Positions 44,543-52,492 of a stretch of 56,725 nt of DNA are shown here, piece after piece. The stretch is from Priestia aryabhattai B8W22 (GTDB lineage Bacteria; Bacillota; Bacilli; Bacillales; Bacillaceae_H): positions 1-56,725 of the forward strand of contig NZ_JYOO01000029.1 of NCBI RefSeq assembly GCF_000956595.1, written 5' to 3'. The notes below the pieces were generated by a model. The model did not search any database. It saw only the letters and a program-made list of their open reading frames with translations, and was not told where the DNA came from. The position numbers were made by a program, and so were the translations under genes. Numbering within the stretch: position 1 is the first letter of the stretch; each line of letters opens with the position of its first letter.

Positions 44543-45328
44543 ATGACAAAATTAACTGCTGAAAAACTTTCACTATCATATGATTCAACTTCTGTTATTC
44601 GTAATATTGACCTTCACATTCCAGAAGGAAAGGTAAGCATAATCATTGGATCAAATGGCTGCGGAAAATCAACAATCCTTCGTTCATTGGCCCGTTTATT
44701 AAAGCCTACAGAAGGAAGTATATATTTAAATGGAAAAGATATTCATCGTCATTCATCAAAAGAAGTAGCAAAAAAACTGGCTATTTTGCCTCAAGCTCCT
44801 GAAGCTCCTGAAGATTTAACAGTAAAAGAGCTGTGCTATTACGGTCGTCACCCTCATAAGGGCTTATTTGCTCGCTATTCTGCTGAAGATCATCAAGTTG
44901 TAGAGGAGGCTTTACAGGCAACCAAACTGTCTAATTTAAGTCATCGTACACTGGATGCTCTCTCTGGAGGACAGCGTCAGAGAGCATGGATTGCAATGGC
45001 ATTGGCACAGGGTACGGAGCTTCTGCTTTTGGATGAGCCTACCACATATTTAGATTTAGCTCATCAGATTGAAGTGCTTGAACTTCTTCGTTCCTTAAAC
45101 CAAAAGAGAAATTGTACAATTGTGATGGTCTTACACGATTTAAACCAAGCAGCTCGCTATGCAGACCATTTAATCAGTATTTCAAACGGTCAGATTTACA
45201 AAGAAGGTTCTTCTGCTCAAGTATTTACAGAAGAAATGATAAGAGATGTGTTTAATTTATCCTCAACTATTATTCAAAATCCGGTTGATGGTTCACCTTT
45301 ATGCATACCAACTGGAATTATAAAATAA
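44543..45328 (+). CDS. yfmF: Iron-siderophore/citrate ABC ATPase (YfmF-like)
   Basis: A 261-residue FepC/FecE-type ATPase. The Walker A motif is GSNGCGKST, the signature [10 protein letters not shown] and Walker [13 protein letters not shown], followed by the family's [13 protein letters not shown]-loop. It energises the YfmDE permease. AGGAGG precedes the ATG, 20 bp after the yfmE stop. It closes the operon at the terminator at 45339. Confidence 0.94.
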   Translation: MTKLTAEKLSLSYDSTSVIRNIDLHIPEGKVSIIIGSNGCGKSTILRSLARLLKPTEGSIYLNGKDIHRHSSKEVAKKLAILPQAPEAPEDLTVKELCYYGRHPHKGLFARYSAEDHQVVEEALQATKLSNLSHRTLDALSGGQRQRAWIAMALAQGTELLLLDEPTTYLDLAHQIEVLELLRSLNQKRNCTIVMVLHDLNQAARYADHLISISNGQIYKEGSSAQVFTEEMIRDVFNLSSTIIQNPVDGSPLCIPTGIIK

Positions 45329-45338
45329 ACTGCGTTTT

Positions 45339-45374
45339 AAAACAGCGTACTATTTTTACATAGTACGCTGTTTT
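45339..45374. terminator. Bidirectional terminator after yfmF
   Basis: A 14-bp perfect stem (AAAACAGCGTACTA / TAGTACGCTGTTTT) lies between yfmF and the converging small membrane gene. Confidence 0.9.
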
Positions 45375-45655
45375 ACATTTAAGATCAGAGCTAACAGTTT
45401 ATACAATACATAGATTCCAAGATATGCACCGGTTAATAAAAAAGCTGAATTTAAAAAGATTGCATGAATGCTCGTCATAAAAACAGTATGGTTTTTTAAG
45501 ATACGGTAGATAGAAGCAGCAGCTATATTTCCAAATACCAGCGCTGAAAGAAGGGCTAGCGTATTAAAAACTAGCTCTGCTCCTTTCCATTTGAGTGAGA
45601 AAAAGAGCATGATAACAGGAACAATAATACTTCCAGAAACCAACAGGAAAATCAA
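45356..45655 (-). CDS. Small membrane protein, unrecognised
   Basis: A 99-residue protein with three hydrophobic segments (about 1-20, 30-52 and 63-92) and a short basic tail. It starts at a TTG behind TGGAGATGG. I do not recognise the family. The stop overlaps the yfmF terminator. It is on the same strand as the VTT-domain gene, 88 bp downstream of it, so it may be co-transcribed. Confidence 0.6.
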   Translation of the reverse strand: MIFLLVSGSIIVPVIMLFFSLKWKGAELVFNTLALLSALVFGNIAAASIYRILKNHTVFMTSIHAIFLNSAFLLTGAYLGIYVLYKLLALILNVKQRTM

Positions 45656-45743
45656 TAGACCATCTCCAGTACGTTATCTTATTACAGTTACATAAGATAA
45701 TGTTTTTACTTATTTTTAGATAGTCTTCCCTTTTTATGGTCTG

Positions 45744-46295
45744 TTAAGCTTTTTTCTTCCATTTTTTACTTATGTAAAAAAGTAAAATAATGGATAAAAC
45801 CACTAAGATGATTTTGCCTTGCATAGATCCTTGGGAAATATGATAAACCGAATAAACTTCAATAAAAAGCGCTGGAATTTTTCCAAGTGCGCTAGCAGAA
45901 ATGAATACCGCAAAGGAGCCTTGTCCTACAGCGCTGAAGAATGTAATGAGGCCTGATGGAACAAAGGGAAGTAATCGCAAAGAAAGAATGAATATAAAAC
46001 TCTCTTTCCCTTGTACGCGCAGCAGCTTTAGCCACTTGGAGTGAGAAGGTGTTTTTGTATGAACAAGTGTACGGAAACCTTTTCGGTACAGCCAAAAAGA
46101 GAGAGCTACACCTAAAACTTCTCCAATAAAAGAAAGCAAAAATCCGTTCCAAAAACCAAATAATTTTACATTTACGAACGTAAGGGGCGCGCTAGGAAAT
46201 ACGCCCGTAATGCTAATAAGGATGTTCAAGAGAACACTAATAAGCTCTGCTGCTTCTAAGTGTTCAACCAGAAATGTTTGAAGGTAGTCAGCCAT
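45744..46295 (-). CDS. VTT-domain (TVP38/TMEM64, DedA-superfamily) membrane protein
   Basis: A 183-residue membrane protein with the VTT/DedA-like pattern: a re-entrant loop segment FPSAPLTFVNVKLFGFWNGFLLSFIGEVLG and later LRLLPFVPSGLITFFSAVGQGSF, containing the conserved Arg-Leu-Leu-Pro. Members of this superfamily help move lipids across the membrane; the specific substrate is unknown. The ATG is weakly preceded by GGGAGTATAAC. It is followed by the small membrane gene on the same strand. Confidence 0.85.
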   Translation of the reverse strand: MADYLQTFLVEHLEAAELISVLLNILISITGVFPSAPLTFVNVKLFGFWNGFLLSFIGEVLGVALSFWLYRKGFRTLVHTKTPSHSKWLKLLRVQGKESFIFILSLRLLPFVPSGLITFFSAVGQGSFAVFISASALGKIPALFIEVYSVYHISQGSMQGKIILVVLSIILLFYISKKWKKKA

Positions 46296-46460
46296 GTTAT
46301 ACTCCCGTTTATGTTTTATATGTAGGGCTAATGTAAGCTCATTTTCTACTATTATATAATTTTTGGCATGAAATAAGCAGTATGCAGTTTATAAAAAACG
46401 AAACAGGGTAACTACTTACTAATGAAAGATGATTTACTCATTTGAAGGGATGGACAACTC

Positions 46461-46535
46461 ATGTTGAAATTTTTGCTTGTTATTGTGGTTGTATTATTAA
46501 TTATTATGATTTTTAAACGCATTATCCGAAAATAA
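46461..46535 (+). CDS. Tiny single-helix membrane peptide (24 residues)
   Basis: A 24-residue frame, MLKFLLVIVVVLLIIMIFKR plus IIRK: one hydrophobic helix and a basic C-terminus. AGGGATGG precedes the ATG and a strong terminator follows 15 bp after the stop, so it is likely to be expressed. I know no family, and such peptides often regulate membrane proteins or act as small toxins, but nothing here decides between these. Confidence 0.55.
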   Translation: MLKFLLVIVVVLLIIMIFKRIIRK

Positions 46536-46550
46536 AAAAGCTAACTAAGC

Positions 46551-46580
46551 AGCTCGTGAGACCTTTCTCACGAGCTCTTT
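46551..46580 (+). terminator. Intrinsic terminator after the tiny peptide gene
   Basis: An 11-bp perfect stem (AGCTCGTGAGA / TCTCACGAGCT, loop CCTT) is followed by CTTTT. Confidence 0.88.
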
Positions 46581-46680
46581 TGCGGAGCTATTCAGCAGCT
46601 CAACAATATACTTTTTACTGTGATGAATATCACTGCAGCTAGGGGAATGAAGAGGTAAGATAGAAATGGGAGGGAGGTAT

Positions 46681-46773
46681 ATGGAACTATTATTCTATCT
46701 CAGCACTTATTTATCAGGGGGAGCTATCGCATTATGGCTAATTAATGCAGCATTTAATGGATTATTAAAATAA
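46681..46773 (+). CDS. Tiny membrane peptide (30 residues)
   Basis: A 30-residue frame beginning MELLFYLSTYLSGGAIALWL and ending INAAFNGLLK. A very strong ribosome site, GGGAGGGAGGT, lies directly upstream. The next gene, the mini DnaB_2 protein, starts 14 bp later with its own GAGGGAGAG site, so the two probably share a transcript. The family is unrecognised. Confidence 0.6.
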   Translation: MELLFYLSTYLSGGAIALWLINAAFNGLLK

Positions 46774-46787
46774 CAGAGGGAGAGAAA

Positions 46788-47105
46788 ATGAACGATTCTA
46801 AAGGTATATTTAACAATAAAGAAAGAAAGCTTGCTCGCTATTTGGAGACGTACACAACCGAGCAGATTTTAAACGAAGCAGGCATGTCTTCATCTGCTGC
46901 GTTATATGAGTTGAAAAAAATAAGATTACCGCGGGCAGTTGCTAATACGATTGTTTATTACGTCCTGGCAACAAATAATCAAAAGCTGGTTATGTACAAA
47001 CTGCTAATGTTAGCTGGCGTTTGTAAAAAGCTTGGCATTCAAGATGCAAACGCAGCCCTCACTTTTATCAAAAAATATTACGTTTGTCATCAGCATTTAC
47101 ACTAA
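46788..47105 (+). CDS. Mini DnaB_2/DnaD-domain protein
   Basis: A 105-residue soluble protein. From about residue 45, LPRAVANTIVYYVLATNNQKL followed by LLMLAGVCKKLGIQDANAALTFIKKYY recalls the DnaB_2 domain of replication-initiation proteins DnaB/DnaD (P-x-x-V-x-x-x-L-I-x-Y-V-L, then an AxxWxxxxIxTxxxA helix). This would be the domain alone without the rest of DnaB. It could bind DNA or partner replisome proteins, but the match is by eye. It follows the tiny membrane gene closely. Confidence 0.6.
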   Translation: MNDSKGIFNNKERKLARYLETYTTEQILNEAGMSSSAALYELKKIRLPRAVANTIVYYVLATNNQKLVMYKLLMLAGVCKKLGIQDANAALTFIKKYYVCHQHLH

Positions 47106-47134
47106 AAAGTACATCTTTCTGAGGGGGAAAAGAG

Positions 47135-47317
47135 ATGAATATTGTCCCGTTTAAGCAGCGTTCATCTGTGGAAATTTATCAAGGTAGAGAACAGCCGTTT
47201 CAATGTTTCATTGAGGGAGATCGATTTCAGTTAGATTTGTATATGACATATTTATTTCATTGCTGCCATTCTAGCAGGTATAGATATAGCCGTGCTAACA
47301 GAAAGGGTAGGATGTAA
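47135..47317 (+). CDS. Possible small protein of 60 residues
   Basis: A 60-residue frame starting MNIVPFKQRSSVEIYQGREQ, preceded by the excellent ribosome site GAGGGGGAAAAG and 29 bp after the mini DnaB_2 gene. The C-terminal part (RYRYSRANRKGRM) is low in complexity and basic. In the neighbouring frame the DNA at 47250-47310 encodes a hydrophobic stretch (IYFIAAILAGIDIAVL), so a frameshift near 47247 could have changed a membrane protein's end. I do not recognise it. Confidence 0.4.
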   Translation: MNIVPFKQRSSVEIYQGREQPFQCFIEGDRFQLDLYMTYLFHCCHSSRYRYSRANRKGRM

Positions 47318-47338
47318 TGATAAGATACCAGTGGTAAG

Positions 47339-47378
47339 CGGCTTCATTTTTCCTCATGGAATAATGAAGCCGTTTGTT
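47339..47378 (+). terminator. Hairpin upstream of the cupin gene
   Basis: A 10-bp perfect stem (CGGCTTCATT / AATGAAGCCG) is followed by TTTGTTGT. It is a possible weak terminator for the preceding small genes. Confidence 0.55.
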
Positions 47379-47444
47379 GTGTTAGAAAGAATGATTTACT
47401 ATGATGTAGTTAATGATAAAAGAAAGAGGAAGGGAAGGAACGTA

Positions 47445-47969
47445 ATGGACGTACATAAGTGGGAATATTGGATTTCAAAGCTCGAGCTGCAGCCTCATCC
47501 AGAAGGAGGGTTTTATAAGCAAACCTATCGCTCCAATGATGAAATTTCTGATAAAGAAGTGTCATCGCAGTTTAATGATAAACGATTTCTATATACAAGT
47601 ATTTATTTTTTATTAAGGTCTCAAGATGTATCACATTTCCACCGGCTGCAATCAGATGAATTATGGTACTATCATGGGGGAAGTCCTTTAACCATTCATA
47701 TTATCTACCGCGACGGAACTTATCAAGAAGTAAAACTAGGTACAAACTTAGAAAATGGAGAAGTTCCTCAATTTTTAGTTCCAAGAGATACCATTTTCGG
47801 TTCCTCTGTCGCAAATGAGAATACGTTTTCCCTGGTAGGATGTATGGTCGCACCAGGCTTTGATTTCCGTGACTTTGAATTATTCACAAAACAGCAGCTG
47901 CTTGATGAATTCCCCGAGCATGTCGTGATCATCGACAAATTAGGGTACGATAAATTGCCAAATGATTAA
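47445..47969 (+). CDS. Cupin domain protein of the DUF985 family
   Basis: A 174-residue cupin of the YML079-like DUF985 family, starting MDVHKWEYWISKLELQPHPEGGFYKQTYRS. The family landmarks HPEGG, SIYFLL and FHRLQSDELWYYHGGSPL are present. The fold resembles RmlC sugar epimerases, but no enzyme activity is established. I choose the ATG at 47445 with AGGGAAGGA upstream. The longer frame from 47292 runs through the hairpin and has no ribosome site. It is isolated between the small-gene cluster and desR. Confidence 0.86.
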   Translation: MDVHKWEYWISKLELQPHPEGGFYKQTYRSNDEISDKEVSSQFNDKRFLYTSIYFLLRSQDVSHFHRLQSDELWYYHGGSPLTIHIIYRDGTYQEVKLGTNLENGEVPQFLVPRDTIFGSSVANENTFSLVGCMVAPGFDFRDFELFTKQQLLDEFPEHVVIIDKLGYDKLPND

Positions 47970-48003
47970 AAAGCATGCATCTCGGTTTGATGCATGCTTT
48001 TTT
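47970..48003. terminator. Terminator between the cupin gene and desR
   Basis: A perfect stem (AAGCATGCATC / GATGCATGCTT) has A residues before and T residues after, so it can act on both strands. Confidence 0.9.
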
Positions 48004-48605
48004 CATTTGAACCAGCCTTTTTCCTTAAAGCGAGTAATGGCTTCAATGCGGTTCTTTACTTCGAGTTTGTCCAGAATGGTAGAAATATAGTTGCGCACTG
48101 TTCCAGTCTTAATAGATAGTTCATCAGCAATTTCTTTTGTGTTTTTTCCATCAGCTACTAGAGCTAATACTTCTTTCTCTCTTGCTGTAAGAGGACTGGT
48201 AGATTCACTATATAAGTCATCCACTAATTCTGGAGCATAGAGGCGCCTGCCTGCCATCACGCTTCGAATTGAATTTGCGAGTTCTTCACTTGGACTATCT
48301 TTTAGCAAGTATCCACTCACGCCTGCTTTCAAAGCTCTTTGAAAATAGCCGGAGCGAGCGAACGTTGTCAAAATGATGACTTTGCAGTTTAAATCTTTCA
48401 GTTCCTCTGCAGCTTCAAGCCCAGTTTTAAGAGGCATCTCGATATCCATTACGCATATATCTGGCTGATGCTGCTTAGCAAGTGATACCGCTTGTTCCCC
48501 ATTTGAAGCTTTTCCGACAACTTCCATGTCATCTTCTAAATTTAACAAAGAGCCTAAAGCTCCTAACATCATTTGCTGATCTTCGGCAATGACAATTCGA
48601 ATCAT
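48003..48605 (-). CDS. desR: Response regulator DesR
   Basis: A 200-residue NarL/LuxR-type regulator. The receiver domain (about 1-120) has the acidic pair E8-D9, phospho-acceptor D54 in VMDIEMP and T/K signature residues. The C-terminal HTH (about 135-198) contains the LTAREKEVLALVADGKNTKEIA motif. It should be phosphorylated by DesK on cooling and activate the des gene; the operator lies upstream of des. It overlaps desK by four bases. Confidence 0.95.
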   Translation of the reverse strand: MIRIVIAEDQQMMLGALGSLLNLEDDMEVVGKASNGEQAVSLAKQHQPDICVMDIEMPLKTGLEAAEELKDLNCKVIILTTFARSGYFQRALKAGVSGYLLKDSPSEELANSIRSVMAGRRLYAPELVDDLYSESTSPLTAREKEVLALVADGKNTKEIADELSIKTGTVRNYISTILDKLEVKNRIEAITRFKEKGWFK

Positions 48606-49744
48606 AATTGTTCCTCCTTAATATGTTTGACGATGTTTGGAACTGTAATATGAATAATCGTCCCCCCTTGACTGGAGATATCAAGATGGCCGTTTACAAA
48701 CTCCAACCGCTCTTTCATTCCTAAAAGACCGTTTCCTTCCCAGCAGGTTTTTTTCGTATTAATACCCACTCCATTGTCTTCTACCGTTATGCCTACTTCT
48801 TTTGCAGACTGATGTAAAGTAATCGTGCAAACGGTGGCTTGACTATGTTTGACCACATTGGTTACTGCTTCTTTTAAGCACATGCTAAGAATATTTTCAA
48901 TTAGCAAAGACACATTCTCTAGTGAAATAGCCTTTTCTCCTACAAACGTAATTTCGGCAGCTTCTAAAAGCTCTTGAACGCGTTTTAGTTCTTCGCTAAG
49001 GCGGATTCCACGCATTTGGGAAACCATTTTTCTCACTTCATTAAGAGCCGTGCGCGCTGTTTGCTGGACATCTTTTAATTCTGATTTTGCTTTTTCAGGA
49101 TCTTTTGCAATAAGTTTTCTTGCTAAATCACTTTTTAGACCGATAAGAGACAGCTTTTGCCCTAACGTATCGTGCAGGTCGCGAGCTATACGCTGGCGCT
49201 CTTCCTGTTTTACAAGCTCAGAAATACGTTTATTTGCATCTTCCAGCTGTTCTTCCAGTCGGTCTCGCTTCTTCCGGTTATAAATGCTAAATGGCAGTAC
49301 AATCACACTGATGGAAATTACAAAAATGAAAGGCAGCTGTTTTAAAAAGATCTCTTCTTGCATAACAACGTTAAAGTTTACCGAAATAACGGTGCTGATC
49401 AAATGAACAGCATACAAAGTGAAGAAAGCGAGCCGCTTGTGGATATTTCCAATAAAATAAGCGATAAAAAAAGCGAAGTAAAAAGCAAAGTAAATATAAT
49501 TAAAAATCGTTGTTAGGGCTAAGGAAATGACGATTAATAAAGCCGTCCAGACGTAAACGGACTTGTCTGTTGAAACAAATGCAAAACGATAGAAAATAAA
49601 AAATAAGATGGTGAGTAAAGAGCCAAGAATAATGTGATTCATGGATGAAGACTGTAAGATAAAATAAAATGGTAAAATGGCAAATACCGTCCATATGTAA
49701 GGAGATAGCCCAGTGATTTTTTGGAAAAACGTATATTTTTTCAT
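48602..49744 (-). CDS. desK: Cold-sensing histidine kinase DesK
   Basis: A 380-residue membrane kinase/phosphatase. Four to five hydrophobic segments fill residues 1-155; B. subtilis DesK measures membrane thickness and fluidity with these. The dimerisation domain has the phospho-acceptor H191 in RIARDLHDTLGQKLSLIG (HisKA_3 type), followed by a catalytic domain with N (EAVTNVVKHSQA) and G boxes (DNGVGI, GNGLLGMKERL). I start at the ATG at 49744 with GAGG upstream; in-frame starts at 49756 and 49774 are possible. It is separated from des by a terminator, so a separate promoter or readthrough is needed. Confidence 0.93.
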   Translation of the reverse strand: MKKYTFFQKITGLSPYIWTVFAILPFYFILQSSSMNHIILGSLLTILFFIFYRFAFVSTDKSVYVWTALLIVISLALTTIFNYIYFAFYFAFFIAYFIGNIHKRLAFFTLYAVHLISTVISVNFNVVMQEEIFLKQLPFIFVISISVIVLPFSIYNRKKRDRLEEQLEDANKRISELVKQEERQRIARDLHDTLGQKLSLIGLKSDLARKLIAKDPEKAKSELKDVQQTARTALNEVRKMVSQMRGIRLSEELKRVQELLEAAEITFVGEKAISLENVSLLIENILSMCLKEAVTNVVKHSQATVCTITLHQSAKEVGITVEDNGVGINTKKTCWEGNGLLGMKERLEFVNGHLDISSQGGTIIHITVPNIVKHIKEEQL

Positions 49745-49819
49745 AAAGAACCTCATTTGCTTGTTAAAATACACTATTAGTTTACCACAAAGTAGAATGA
49801 AATAAGTTTAGGCGGATAG

Positions 49820-49858
49820 ATAAAACAGTCAAGCTTTTGAAAGCTTGACTGTTTTATT
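49820..49858 (-). terminator. Terminator between des and desK
   Basis: A 15-bp perfect stem (AAAACAGTCAAGCTT / AAGCTTGACTGTTTT, loop TTGA) flanked by T on the transcribed side of des. It would strongly limit readthrough into desKR. Confidence 0.88.
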
Positions 49859-50900
49859 AAAGTTCTGCTTTTGTTTGAGATGAAATTCTGCTTGCTTTTG
49901 GTCCAGCTGAGCGTTTTTTTATTTCTTTAAAGCTCACAAACATTTTGTTTTCTTCATCCCATAAACGGAATCGAAGAGAGCGAAGGCTTGTTGCGAGTGT
50001 AATGGTTGGTACATTTTGAAGAGGCTGTGTGTGTTGATGAACAGCTTCAAGCTTATAGTTAGGCACTCTTGGGCTTAAATGATGTACGTGGTGAAACCCG
50101 ATATTGCCTGTTAGCCATTGCAATAGTTTTGGAAGCTTGTAAAATGAACTTCCTTCAACGGCTGCTTTTACATAATCCCAGTGCTCATCTTCTTCAAAAT
50201 AAGAATCTTCAAATTGATGCTGTACATAAAACAGCCAAATTCCAATTGAACCTGAAATGAAGAAAATCGGTCCTTGAATTAATACAAACGCCTGCCAACC
50301 TACCAACCAGCAGGTCGCTGCTGCTAATGCAACAATCAATACATTTGTAAGATACGTGTTCATTCTCTCTTTTTTCTTCGCATTTTTTCGATTGAATCGG
50401 TTTGTAATCAAAAATACATATATAGGTCCCACGCCGAACATAACGAACGGGTTGCGATAGATACGGTAAGCGATTTTTTTCCAAATAGAAGCTTCTTTAT
50501 ATTCTGTTACGGTTAACACCCAAATGTCACCTGTACCTCTTTTATCTAAGTTGCTGCTTGTTGCATGGTGAATTGCATGGCTATGTCCCCATTGACTGTA
50601 AGGAAACATCGTTAAGACACCGGTAATTGTTCCGAGAATTTTATTGTGTTGTCTATTCTTAAAGAAAGAGTAGTGACAACAGTCATGAAAAATAATGAAT
50701 ATTCTTACTAAAAACCCTGCTGCGATAACAGTTAGCGGAAATGCTAAAAAATAAGAAATTGAAAGGCTCTCATAAGCGAGAAACCATAGTGTGAAAAAAG
50801 GTAAAAAAGTATTAATCAATTGTCTTATGCTGTCTTTCATTACTGCTTTTTCAAAAGGTGCAACTTGTTTTCGTAAATTCTTTTGTTTTTGTATAGTCAT
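49857..50900 (-). CDS. des: Fatty-acid (phospholipid) desaturase Des
   Basis: A 347-residue membrane di-iron desaturase. It has the three histidine boxes: H72-D-C-C-H76, H108-A-I-H111-H112 and HHVHH near residue 275. With oxygen it introduces a double bond (delta-5 in Bacillus) into acyl chains of membrane lipids after cold shock. About four hydrophobic segments surround the boxes. AAGGAA precedes the ATG. It is the target of DesR, whose operator candidate lies about 80 bp upstream. Confidence 0.95.
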   Translation of the reverse strand: MTIQKQKNLRKQVAPFEKAVMKDSIRQLINTFLPFFTLWFLAYESLSISYFLAFPLTVIAAGFLVRIFIIFHDCCHYSFFKNRQHNKILGTITGVLTMFPYSQWGHSHAIHHATSSNLDKRGTGDIWVLTVTEYKEASIWKKIAYRIYRNPFVMFGVGPIYVFLITNRFNRKNAKKKERMNTYLTNVLIVALAAATCWLVGWQAFVLIQGPIFFISGSIGIWLFYVQHQFEDSYFEEDEHWDYVKAAVEGSSFYKLPKLLQWLTGNIGFHHVHHLSPRVPNYKLEAVHQHTQPLQNVPTITLATSLRSLRFRLWDEENKMFVSFKEIKKRSAGPKASRISSQTKAEL

Positions 50901-50933
50901 ATGAAATTCCTTTCATCACCGTATATTATCCTC

Positions 50934-51000
50934 AGTATAAAGGGATTTTTCTGACTATTTAAGACATACGTGTCATATAGAAACTATGACACTTGTCATA
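50934..51000 (-). promoter_or_regulatory. des promoter with DesR-type operator half-sites
   Basis: Minus strand: TTAAAT and TATACT (about 50939-50934), 17 bp apart, form the promoter. Upstream, TGTCATA (50971-50977) and TATGACA (50985-50991) are inverted repeats, with a further TGTCATA at 50994-51000 and the dyad GACA-TACG-TGTC at 50963-50974. Position and symmetry fit DesR activation next to the -35 box. Confidence 0.72.
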
Positions 51001-51122
51001 TATACGTAGGGGGAAGCTGTAAAAAATGAAAAAAAGCGGTATTTAACAGTCTGCGGTTCTGATAAAATTATACAGTGAAGGCTTAGTGTTACGGAGCATT
51101 TAAGGAGAAAAAGGAGTTTGAA

Positions 51123-51518
51123 ATGAATAAAAGAAATAGATGGGTATATTTGCTTCTAGCTATTATTATCATGGGAGCAGGCCTTTTATCAAGAAAACTT
51201 ACTGCGTATCTTCCTCACATCGTAAATATATATGCGGGAGATTCGTTATGGGCCTTAATGATTTTTGTCAGCGCGGGTTTTTTGTTTCCTACATGGAAGA
51301 CAAAAATGATTGGTACGTTTGCTATAGTGTTTTGTTACTTCATTGAATTTACACAGCTGTATCACGCCCCGTGGATTGATGACATAAGAAAGACTGCGTT
51401 AGGAGGGCTCATTCTGGGGTATGGCTTCTTATGGAGCGATATACTAGCCTATTCGATTGGAGTCGCGGCAGGAATGAGCTGCGAGTACTATAGATATCGA
51501 TTTAAAAGATCCGCCTAG
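51123..51518 (+). CDS. DUF2809 membrane protein (YjgA-like)
   Basis: A 131-residue membrane protein with four to five hydrophobic segments in the DUF2809 family: LLAIIIMGAGLLSRKL at the start and FCYFIEFTQLYHAPWIDDIRKTALGGLILGYGFLWSDILAY in the C-terminal half, whose EFTQLYxxxWxDxxR pattern is the family's mark. Function is unknown. GGAG lies upstream of the ATG. It is divergent from des. Confidence 0.85.
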   Translation: MNKRNRWVYLLLAIIIMGAGLLSRKLTAYLPHIVNIYAGDSLWALMIFVSAGFLFPTWKTKMIGTFAIVFCYFIEFTQLYHAPWIDDIRKTALGGLILGYGFLWSDILAYSIGVAAGMSCEYYRYRFKRSA

Positions 51519-51675
51519 CAAATACGGTTCAATGAATCTTAGAACTAAGCTGAGGATGGAATAAGCCTTAGGGTTATGAAGCAGGATGTATATACATAAA
51601 AATAAACTTATGCATAAAACTTTTTATTTAAAACCTATTGTCTATTCGTTGAACAAGAGGAAGAGAGGGGATTAT

Positions 51676-52230
51676 TTGAATTTAATAGCCTGGATGATTA
51701 TTGCATGTGAAATCGCTTTTTGGATAGTCATCATTTTAGGATTAGCAACAAGGTATATGTTTAAGAAACAAAAGCTCAGTTTTTTTATTTTAGCTCTAAC
51801 ACCCGTTGTTGATTTTTTTCTTCTGATTGTGACGAGCGTAGACCTTTACGTAGGTGCTAAAGCGACTTACGCTCACGCTATTGCAGCCGTGTATATTGGA
51901 ATTTCGATCGCTTTTGGAAAAAGTATGATTCAATGGGCAGACGAACGCTTTCAATATTATGTGATGAAAAGCGGTGAAAAACCTCGTAGGCGCTATGGAA
52001 AAGAATATGCAAAGCATTATTTTAAGTCATGGATACAGCATCTTGTTGCTTACGCTATTGGGGCAACTCTTTTAGGGGCGATGATGTATATAGTACCAAA
52101 TGGAAAAACCAACGTGCTGCAAAATGTAGTGGAATTTTGGACAGTTATTGTAGGAATTGATTTCTTATTATCTCTTTCTAATTTTGTTTGGCCTAAAAAA
52201 GAAAAAGAGTCCGGTTATACCAACTTATAA
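51676..52230 (+). CDS. Integral membrane protein (YmcC-like)
   Basis: A 184-residue protein with about five or six hydrophobic segments and a basic loop in the middle (RFQYYVMKSGEKPRRRYGKEYAKHYFKSW). I think it corresponds to B. subtilis YmcC, an integral membrane protein of unknown function. I start at the TTG at 51676 because GAGGGG lies five bases upstream and the protein then begins MNLIAWMIIACEIAFWIVIILGL. A frame from 51586 adds a non-family basic stretch. It is followed by two terminators in tandem. Confidence 0.72.
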   Translation: MNLIAWMIIACEIAFWIVIILGLATRYMFKKQKLSFFILALTPVVDFFLLIVTSVDLYVGAKATYAHAIAAVYIGISIAFGKSMIQWADERFQYYVMKSGEKPRRRYGKEYAKHYFKSWIQHLVAYAIGATLLGAMMYIVPNGKTNVLQNVVEFWTVIVGIDFLLSLSNFVWPKKEKESGYTNL

Positions 52231-52260
52231 AAAGGCATCATCATGCGTGAAAAACCAGTG

Positions 52261-52291
52261 AAAAAACCTCTTCGTAAAGAGGTTTTTTCTT
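52261..52291 (+). terminator. Terminator after the YmcC-like gene
   Basis: A 12-bp perfect stem (AAAAAACCTCTT / AAGAGGTTTTTT, loop CGTA) with a T run. Confidence 0.92.
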
Positions 52292-52339
52292 TTACCGTCC
52301 AGGGTATAGGTATATAAATGATGCTTGTCTGAGGTAGTT

Positions 52340-52374
52340 CAGTTTAGTTGCTTAAGCGGCTAAACTGCTTTTTG
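52340..52374 (+). terminator. Second terminator, 50 bp downstream
   Basis: A stem of 12 bp with two G-U pairs (CAGTTTAGTTGC / GCGGCTAAACTG, loop TTAA) is followed by CTTTTTG. No gene I can see lies between this and the preceding terminator at 52261-52291. The rest of the gap to 52492 is A/T-rich and should hold the cls promoter. Confidence 0.75.
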
Positions 52375-52492
52375 TGCAAATATATGTACATTTTATGTGG
52401 CATGCATGATAAGAATTCTGTGTATTCCATATACTACCTCATATGAAAGATAGACAAGTGATACAATACAGTTTGTTTTTAGGAGAGCTTTT

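Noticed and set aside
52231-52492. A small RNA gene between the two terminators after the YmcC-like gene
   Set aside because: There is no clear promoter between 52291 and 52340, so tandem terminators are the simpler reading.
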